This document shows, piece by piece, positions 5,684 through 11,092 of a stretch of 11,092 nucleotides of DNA. A model generated the notes under the pieces. That model was not told the DNA's origin. It saw nothing but the letters and a program-made list of their open reading frames with translations, and searched no databases. The DNA comes from an uncultured bacterium (GTDB lineage: Bacteria; Acidobacteriota; Thermoanaerobaculia; Multivoradales; JAHEKO01): the NCBI GenBank assembly GCA_938016625.1, contig CALILB010000271.1, positions 1-11,092 on the forward strand, written 5' to 3'. The stretch's first letter is position 1. Each line of letters starts with the position of its first letter. A program made the position numbers and the translations under genes.

Positions 5684-7642
5684 ATGAGTAGAAATCCAGA
5701 AGCCCGAAGGCTGTTTTCGCGGGGGCGAGAACCGGGCCGGATTGTCCTCGCGGCAGCTCTGACGGTGATCGTTGCGGCGCCGGTCGCCGGATTCGATCTG
5801 TCGTCCGACACCGGCAAGTTCCGGCTCAACCTCGACACCACGGTGTCATGGGGCGCGCGCTATCGCATGCAGGATCGGGACAAGAGCATCATCAGCCCGC
5901 ACGAGGGCGGTACCGCCTTCTCGGTCAACGGCGATGACGGCAACCTCAACTTCGACGACGGCTCGTTCACCAGCAATGCCGTCAAGGCGACCGTCGACCT
6001 CGGTTTCGGCTACCTCGGGTGGAAGCGGCACACCGCCGGCTTCTTTATCCGTGGCAGCGCTTTTTACGATTTCGAGCTCAAAAACGACTGCTGCAAACGC
6101 ACCCAGCTCACCGACGAGGCCCTGGATTGGGCCGGGAGCCGGGCCGAGCTGCTCGACGCCTACGGCTGGTGGCAATTCCCACTCGGCCAGGGCGGCGGCG
6201 AGCTCCGTGCCGGCCGGCAGGTGTTGAACTGGGGTGAGAGCACCTTTATCCAGGGTGGCATCAGCGTCATCAACTCGGTCGATGTCTCCGCCCTGCGGGT
6301 ACCCGGCGCCGAGCTCCGTGAGGCCTTCCGGCCCCACGGCATGGTCTGGGGGTCGGCCGATCTATCGCCGAATCTCTCGCTCGAGGGCTTCTACCAGTAC
6401 GAGTGGGAAGAGACGGTCATCGATCCACCCGGCACCTACTTTTCCACCAACGACTTTGTCGGCCGCGGCGGCGAGACTGTTTTCCTGGGTTTCGGGACTT
6501 TCCCCGACACCGGCCAGTCGCCCGGCTTTATCCAACCACCGACGGACCACCCCTTTATGGGCGTTCCCCGAGGCAGCACACTGGAGGCCGAGGACGGCGG
6601 TCAATACGGGCTGGCGCTGCGCTGGTTCATGCCCAACTGGGGCGGCACCGAGTTCGGTTTCTACTACATGAACATCCACAGCCGTTTGCCCACCATCAAC
6701 GGCATCTCCGGCTCCCAGCAGGGTGCCGGTCAGGGGCAGGCCGCGGCACAGGCGGCGGCGGGCGTGGTCTACGCCACGGCCGGCGTGCCACCGGGTGCCA
6801 GTCCGGCGGTCGATGCCCTGGCCGCTCAGGCCGGGCAGGCCGCTTTTGTCGATGCTTTTGCCCAGACGGCGAGGTGGTTTACCGCCTACCCCGAGGACAT
6901 CAAGCTCTATGGGCTGAGCTGGAACGCCCAGCTCGGCACCAGCGGTGTCGCCTTCCAGGGTGAGTTCTCCTATCGACAGGACGCGCCCTATCAGGTGGAC
7001 GACGTGGAGCTCCTTTTTGCAGCTCTGTCGCCGATCAATCCGGCGTTTGCCGCCATGAACCAGGTGGTGCCCGGTGGGGTCGGCTTCTCAACAGAGATCG
7101 CCGGTTACCGGGAGCTCGATTCCTCACAGCTCCAGTTCACCCTGACAAAGATCTTCGCCAACCTCATCGGCGCCAACCAGGGCGTGCTGCTGCTGGAGAT
7201 GGGCTTCAACAATGTCTACGACATGCCGAGCAAGGACGAGCTGCGGTTCGAGGGTCCGGGTACCTACACCAGCGGCAATCCCTACATGTCGACCAACAAC
7301 CCCGGCGCTGCCCATCCGGGCAAGGCCTACGAGACCGCCGACCACTTTGCCGACGACTTCTCCTGGGGCTACCGCCTGGTCGGCCGTCTGACCTACAACA
7401 ACGCCATCGGGGCCTGGAGCCTGTCGCCCCGATTTGGCTGGCAGCACGACGTCAGCGGCATCACACCGGGTCCGGGTGGCGCTTTCATCGACGGTCGCAA
7501 GGCCTTCTCCATCGGTCTGTTGGCCGACTTCCAGAACGCCTGGCAGCTCGACATCAGCTATACCATCTACAGCGGTGCCGGCCGTTACAACCTCATCAAC
7601 GACCGCGACTTCATCGGCGGTTTTGTCAAGTACTCGTTCTAG
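5684..7642 (+). CDS. DUF1302 family outer-membrane protein
   Basis: 652-aa exported protein of the DUF1302 family, predicted outer-membrane beta-barrels usually found beside DUF1329 proteins. The signal peptide has an arginine-rich N-region, then VLAAALTVIVAAPVAG, with cleavage near residue 36; mature FDLSSDTGKFRLNLDTTVSW is the typical family opening. Family core near 176-215: GRQVLNWGEST, then GGISVINSVDVS and LRVPGAELREAF. An Ala/Gln-rich low-complexity segment (343-399) precedes YPEDIKLYGLSWN, as in other members. The chain ends KYSF; the terminal Phe is the usual barrel-assembly signal. It is first in a four-gene operon, 18 nt before the DUF1329 gene. Its context suggests it is the outer-membrane part of a transport system for a hydrophobic compound; the substrate is not shown. 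Confidence 0.93.
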   Translation: MSRNPEARRLFSRGREPGRIVLAAALTVIVAAPVAGFDLSSDTGKFRLNLDTTVSWGARYRMQDRDKSIISPHEGGTAFSVNGDDGNLNFDDGSFTSNAVKATVDLGFGYLGWKRHTAGFFIRGSAFYDFELKNDCCKRTQLTDEALDWAGSRAELLDAYGWWQFPLGQGGGELRAGRQVLNWGESTFIQGGISVINSVDVSALRVPGAELREAFRPHGMVWGSADLSPNLSLEGFYQYEWEETVIDPPGTYFSTNDFVGRGGETVFLGFGTFPDTGQSPGFIQPPTDHPFMGVPRGSTLEAEDGGQYGLALRWFMPNWGGTEFGFYYMNIHSRLPTINGISGSQQGAGQGQAAAQAAAGVVYATAGVPPGASPAVDALAAQAGQAAFVDAFAQTARWFTAYPEDIKLYGLSWNAQLGTSGVAFQGEFSYRQDAPYQVDDVELLFAALSPINPAFAAMNQVVPGGVGFSTEIAGYRELDSSQLQFTLTKIFANLIGANQGVLLLEMGFNNVYDMPSKDELRFEGPGTYTSGNPYMSTNNPGAAHPGKAYETADHFADDFSWGYRLVGRLTYNNAIGAWSLSPRFGWQHDVSGITPGPGGAFIDGRKAFSIGLLADFQNAWQLDISYTIYSGAGRYNLINDRDFIGGFVKYSF

Positions 7643-7660
7643 GGGAAGGGAGAAACGACG

Positions 7661-9028
7661 ATGCGTAACAACAAGATGATCATCCTCGGCTGCGCACTGC
7701 TGCTTGCCATCGGCACGACGGCGGTTGCCCGGGCCGAGATCTCGGCGGACGAGATTGCCAAACTTGGAGCCTCGCTCACCCCTCTGGGTGCGGAGATGGG
7801 CGCCAACGCCGAGGGGACGATACCCGCCTGGGAAGGAGGCATCACCAGCCCGCCCGCGGCGTGGGAGCCGGGAACCCACTATGTCGATCCGTTCGCGGAC
7901 GACGCGGTGCTCTTCACCATCACCGCTGACAATGTCGATGAGTACGCCGACAAGCTGACGGTGGGTCAGAAGGCGCTGTTCGACACTTATCCGGACACTT
8001 ACAAAATGAACGTCTACCCAACCCGGCGGAGCGCCTCCTACCCGCAACGGATCTACGACAAGACCAAGGAGATCGCCGCCACCGCCCGCCTGGTCGAGAA
8101 CGGCTACGGCGTCGAAGGGGCCATCAACGGAATCCCCTTCCCCATCCCCAAGGTCGGGGTGGAGGCGATCTGGAACCACCTGCTCCGCTATCGCGCTGAA
8201 AGTGCCTCGCGCGACATCGGCCAGGCGGCACCCACCCGAGGTGGCAAGTTCACCCTGGTCCAGTTCCACGACGAGTTCTTCATGCTCTACAGCATGGAGG
8301 GCAAGACCGAGGCCGACCTCAACAACACGATTCTGTTCTTCAAACAGAGGGTGATGGCACCCGCCCGGCTCGCGGGCGGCATCCTGCTGGTCCGGGAGTC
8401 CATGAACCAGGTCAAGGAGCATCGCCAGGCCTGGCTCTACAACCCCGGTCAGCGGCGGGTGCGGCGCGCACCCAACGTGGCCTATGACAACCCCGGCACA
8501 GCCGCCGACGCCATGCGAACCTCGGACCAGTTCGACATGTACAACGGCGCCGTCGACCGCTACGACTGGGAGCTGGTGGGCAAGAAGGAGATCTATGTCC
8601 CCTACAACGCCTACAAGCTGCAAGATCCAGCGGTGACCAACAAAGACATCTTGAAACCACTGCACATCAACCAGGATCTCACCCGGTACGAGCTCCACCG
8701 GGTGTGGGTGGTCGATTCGAACCTCAAGGAGGGTGCTCGCCACATCTACAAGCGGCGCACCTTCTACCTCGACGAGGACAGCTGGCAGATCGTGGCCGTC
8801 GATAACTACGACAACCGCGACCAGCTCTGGCGGGTCTCCGAGGGGCACGTCATCAACTACTACGACGTGCCCACCATCTGGACCACGCTGGAGGTGCATA
8901 CCGATTTGCAGGCCGGTCGCTATCTGGCCATCGGTCTCAAGGAGAACAACCCGCCCTACAACTTCAATATCGAGCGTACGTTGGAGGACTACACACCGGC
9001 GGCGCTGCGTCGGGCGGGCAAACGCTAG
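7661..9028 (+). CDS. DUF1329 family periplasmic protein (LolA/LolB-like fold)
   Basis: 455-aa exported DUF1329 protein. The family is often labelled outer-membrane lipoprotein-sorting protein because of its LolA/LolB-type half-barrel, which has a hydrophobic cavity suited to carrying lipids. The signal peptide ends AVARA (residue 25); there is no lipobox at the cleavage site, so it is likely soluble in the periplasm. Family blocks: LGAEMGANAEGTIPAWEGGI (about 43-60), NGYGVEGAINGIPFPIP (about 146-163), YNPGQRRVRRAPNVAYDNPG (about 259-279), GKKEIYVPYN (about 306-315) and the C-terminal RRTFYLDEDSWQI. Full length for the family. The ATG follows the GGGGAAGGGAG run at 7642-7652. Placed between the DUF1302 barrel and the YCF48/RND genes, it probably shuttles the substrate across the periplasm; that role is inferred. 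Confidence 0.93.
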   Translation: MRNNKMIILGCALLLAIGTTAVARAEISADEIAKLGASLTPLGAEMGANAEGTIPAWEGGITSPPAAWEPGTHYVDPFADDAVLFTITADNVDEYADKLTVGQKALFDTYPDTYKMNVYPTRRSASYPQRIYDKTKEIAATARLVENGYGVEGAINGIPFPIPKVGVEAIWNHLLRYRAESASRDIGQAAPTRGGKFTLVQFHDEFFMLYSMEGKTEADLNNTILFFKQRVMAPARLAGGILLVRESMNQVKEHRQAWLYNPGQRRVRRAPNVAYDNPGTAADAMRTSDQFDMYNGAVDRYDWELVGKKEIYVPYNAYKLQDPAVTNKDILKPLHINQDLTRYELHRVWVVDSNLKEGARHIYKRRTFYLDEDSWQIVAVDNYDNRDQLWRVSEGHVINYYDVPTIWTTLEVHTDLQAGRYLAIGLKENNPPYNFNIERTLEDYTPAALRRAGKR

Positions 9029-9041
9029 CGCGTCGACTCAT

Positions 9042-9074
9042 CGGGTGGCCGGGCCGGCAGCGCCCGGTCACCCG
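9042..9074 (+). other. Strong intercistronic hairpin
   Basis: CGGGTGGCCGGGC (9042-9054) pairs over all 13 positions with GCCCGGTCACCCG (9062-9074), with one G-U pair and a 7-nt loop. It lies 14 nt after the DUF1329 stop and 32 nt before the YCF48 ribosome binding site. There is no U-run, so full termination is unlikely; an mRNA processing or stability element that sets different levels for the upstream (barrel, carrier) and downstream (propeller, pump) genes fits better. Confidence 0.7.
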
Positions 9075-9105
9075 GAGATTCACATCCAGGGGGGAACTGC
9101 AGAGA

Positions 9106-9110
9106 GGAGG
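9106..9110 (+). promoter_or_regulatory. Ribosome binding site supporting a GTG start
   Basis: GGAGG, 6 nt before the GTG at 9117. It favours the GTG over the in-frame ATG at 9159, which has no such site. Confidence 0.75.
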
Positions 9111-9116
9111 GAACCA

Positions 9117-10124
9117 GTGGAGATCTCACCCTTCCGAGTCACCGGGCTCGGGACGCGGATGACAGGCCTCATGGTGCTGCTCGTCCTGGTCGCCCTCGGG
9201 GCACAGGTGACACGGGCCCAGGAGGACGCCGCACCCGAGTACGCCGTCAAAGCACCTCTCGCCTCCCGCTCCTTGATGCTCGACGCCGCCGCCGCCGATG
9301 GCGCCCTGGTGGCGGTAGGTGGCCGCGGGCACATTCTCATCTCGGAGGATGCCGGCGAGACCTGGACCCAGGCCGAGGTGCCGACCCGAGCCGCTCTTAC
9401 CGGCGTCTTCTTTCACGACCGCAACCTCGGCTGGGTGGTGGGCCACGACGCCGTGGTCCTCCGCACAACCGACGGCGGCGGCACCTGGGAAAGGGTCCAC
9501 TGGGCGCCGGAGGAAGAGAGCCCGTTCTTCGATATCTGGTTCGCGGACGCCGACAACGGGTTTGCCATCGGTGCCTATGGCAGCTTTTATGTGACCACCG
9601 ACGGCGGATCGACCTGGAGCTTCGAGCCGGTCGGCGAATACGACTATCACCTTCATCACCTGGCCAGGGCCGCCGATGGCCGTCTCTACATGGCCGCCGA
9701 AGCCGGCATGATCTACCGCTCGGACGACGGCGGCGAGACCTGGATCGAGCTCTACTCGCCCTACTCCGGCTCGTACTTCGGCACCCTGCCGTTGGATGGC
9801 GACTCCCTGCTGCTCTATGGCCTGCGCGGGCACCTCTACCGATCGGAGGATGCGGGGGAGAGCTGGACCGAGTTGGAGACCGGTACCGTGGCCATGCTCA
9901 CCGACGGGCTGCGGCTGGACGACGGCAGGATCCTCCTCACCGGACTCGGCGGTGTCACCCTGATCTCCGAAGACGCAGGGCATACCTTCGATCTTCTCCA
10001 GCAATCGAACCGCCGCGGCATCTCGGCGGTAGTGAAAGTATCCGAGGATTCGTTGCTGTTGGTTGGCGAGTTTGGAGTGAGAACCCTTCCCCTGGACGAC
10101 CTCACCAGCCGAAAGGAAAGGTAA
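9117..10124 (+). CDS. YCF48-like beta-propeller protein, exported
   Basis: 335-aa protein starting at GTG. The signal peptide has a hydrophobic core LMVLLVLVALGA and probable cleavage after VTRA (residue 34), placing it in the periplasm. The mature part has six Asp-box (BNR) repeats at even steps of about 41 residues: SEDAGETW (76), TTDGGGTW (117), TTDGGSTW (160), SDDGGETW (202), SEDAGESW (243) and SEDAGHTF (284), then a degenerate seventh blade, GEFGVRT. This is the YCF48/Hcf136 type of propeller. The plant and cyanobacterial members help assemble photosystem II; in non-photosynthetic bacteria such genes commonly sit, as here, beside RND transporters. A role as assembly or adaptor factor for the pump encoded 3 nt downstream is inferred. 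No sialidase catalytic residues are recognised. Confidence 0.9.
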   Translation: MEISPFRVTGLGTRMTGLMVLLVLVALGAQVTRAQEDAAPEYAVKAPLASRSLMLDAAAADGALVAVGGRGHILISEDAGETWTQAEVPTRAALTGVFFHDRNLGWVVGHDAVVLRTTDGGGTWERVHWAPEEESPFFDIWFADADNGFAIGAYGSFYVTTDGGSTWSFEPVGEYDYHLHHLARAADGRLYMAAEAGMIYRSDDGGETWIELYSPYSGSYFGTLPLDGDSLLLYGLRGHLYRSEDAGESWTELETGTVAMLTDGLRLDDGRILLTGLGGVTLISEDAGHTFDLLQQSNRRGISAVVKVSEDSLLLVGEFGVRTLPLDDLTSRKER

Positions 10125-10127
10125 CGC

Positions 10128-11092
10128 ATGGTCACCAAGCTCGAGGACCTGGTCTTTGGCAACCGGCGGTTGGTGGTCGCTTTCTTCGCCGTGATGACGG
10201 TGTTCATGCTCTACCAGGCTTCCAATCTCCGGATCGACGCGGGCTTTGCGAAATTGCTACCGCTCAAGCACGAGTACATGCAGACCTACCTCCAGTACCG
10301 CGATGAGTTTGGCGGGGCCAACCGCGTCGTCATCGCCGTCCGGGCCCGAGATGGAGATATCTTCACCCCGAAGTTTTTCGAGGTCCTGCAGGCGGTCACC
10401 GATGATGTCTTTTTCATTCCCGGGATCGATCGAACCCGGGTCATGTCGCTTTTTACACCCAACGTCCGTTTTACCGAGGTGGTAGAGGACGGCATCTCGG
10501 GTGGCAACGTCATCCCGGACGACTTCGAGCCCACACCCGAGGGGCTGGCCAAGGTGCGCGAGAACATCCTCAAGTCGGCCTATATGGGACGGCTGGTGGC
10601 CAACGACTTCTCGGCGGCGATAGTGGTGGCGGAGCTGCTCGAGGTCAACCCGAACACCGGTGAGCGCCTCGACTACATCGGCGCCGCCGACCAGCTGGAG
10701 GGGGTCCGTTCCAAGTACAGCAACCACGAGATCGGCGTCGACTTCGACTACCACATCATCGGTTTCGCCAAGGTCATCGGCGACATCGCCTCCGGCGCGG
10801 CGCGAGTGGTGCTCTTCTTCCTGATCGCGTTTGTCATCACGGCGGTTTTTGTCTTCGTCTACTCGCAGAACATCAAGCTCACTCTCATCGTTCTTGCGTG
10901 CTCGCTGATCGCGGTGGTGTGGCAGCTGGGGATGCTCACCCTGCTTGGCTTCGGCATCGATCCGATGTCGATCTTGGTGCCATTCCTGGTCTTTGCCATC
11001 GCGGTCAGCCACGGCGTGCAGATGGTGAGCGCCTTCCGCGCAGAGGTGTTCGACGGTGCCGACAGCGGGACCGCGTCGAGGTCGAGCTTCCG
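10128..11092 (+). CDS. RND/MMPL family transporter (N-terminal part; runs off right edge)
   Basis: The first 321 codons of an inner-membrane RND superfamily exporter (MMPL/HpnN-like group). The ATG at 10128 is 3 nt after the YCF48 stop and preceded by AAGGAAAGG, so the two genes are probably translationally coupled. TM1 at about 14-32 (LVVAFFAVMTVFMLYQ) is followed by a large periplasmic loop (about 35-222), then TM2 (about 226-245), TM3 (about 250-275) and TM4 (about 279-303). The stretch GIDPMSILVPFLVFAIAVSH in TM4 is characteristic of the family. Relatives move lipids such as hopanoids or mycolates to the outer membrane; the substrate here is unknown. The second half is outside the window, so the remaining transmembrane helices and the second periplasmic domain cannot be assessed. 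Confidence 0.92.
   Translation, partial: MVTKLEDLVFGNRRLVVAFFAVMTVFMLYQASNLRIDAGFAKLLPLKHEYMQTYLQYRDEFGGANRVVIAVRARDGDIFTPKFFEVLQAVTDDVFFIPGIDRTRVMSLFTPNVRFTEVVEDGISGGNVIPDDFEPTPEGLAKVRENILKSAYMGRLVANDFSAAIVVAELLEVNPNTGERLDYIGAADQLEGVRSKYSNHEIGVDFDYHIIGFAKVIGDIASGAARVVLFFLIAFVITAVFVFVYSQNIKLTLIVLACSLIAVVWQLGMLTLLGFGIDPMSILVPFLVFAIAVSHGVQMVSAFRAEVFDGADSGTASRSSF

Noticed and set aside
6710..6880. Ala/Gln-rich insertion in the DUF1302 protein as something novel
   Set aside because: Similar low-complexity stretches before the YPEDI motif occur in this family, so it is not distinctive.
7124..8899. 591-codon minus-strand open frame
   Set aside because: Antisense to the DUF1302 end and the DUF1329 gene, Val/Asp/Gly-rich with no domain; a GC-driven shadow frame.
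10257..11012. 251-codon minus-strand open frame
   Set aside because: Antisense to the RND gene, charged low-complexity product with no family features.

Overview
This is a GC-rich bacterial window with long, tightly packed genes and clear GGAGG-type ribosome binding sites. Lipoprotein and outer-membrane barrel signals show a Gram-negative (diderm) envelope. The content is an acyl-CoA mutase, a likely selenoprotein, a DUF4377 protein and a DUF1302/DUF1329/YCF48/RND operon. That mix would fit an uncultured Acidobacteriota, Myxococcota or similar soil or marine proteobacterial lineage, but no marker here fixes the taxon. No RNA genes, insertion sequences or CRISPR arrays were seen.

Layout. (1) The minus strand from the left edge to 1955 holds the N-terminal 60% or so of IcmF, the fused B12-dependent isobutyryl-CoA mutase with its G-protein chaperone. 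(2) A 203-bp divergent intergenic region carries a perfect interrupted palindrome (2063-2075). (3) The plus strand 2159-3883 encodes a lipoprotein amidohydrolase of the YtcJ type. (4) An 86-nt inverted-repeat element (3908-3993) sits between convergent genes. (5) On the minus strand, a two-gene operon encodes a secreted DUF4377 protein (5279-4536) and then a peroxiredoxin-like/SelL-related redox protein (4522-3989). The redox gene reads through an in-frame UGA at the first position of a UxxC motif. (6) A 404-bp gene-free divergent region is rich in small hairpins. (7) The plus strand from 5684 to the right edge is a four-gene operon: DUF1302 outer-membrane protein, DUF1329 LolA/LolB-like periplasmic protein, YCF48-like six-repeat beta-propeller, and an RND/MMPL transporter cut by the window edge.

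The most notable item is the redox gene at 3989-4522. A conventional stop-to-stop call splits it and loses the N-terminal 43 residues, including the active site. The UGA is followed at the right distance by a compact stem-loop with a G-leading apical loop, as expected of a bacterial SECIS. The coding frame on both sides belongs to one family, so a Sec40-Ile-Phe-Cys43 selenoprotein is the best reading.

The four-gene operon looks like an envelope transport machine for a hydrophobic substrate: inner-membrane RND pump, periplasmic carrier, propeller accessory and outer-membrane barrel. A strong 13-bp hairpin lies between its second and third genes. The substrate is unknown. IcmF and the amidohydrolase are separate transcription units and need not share this role.
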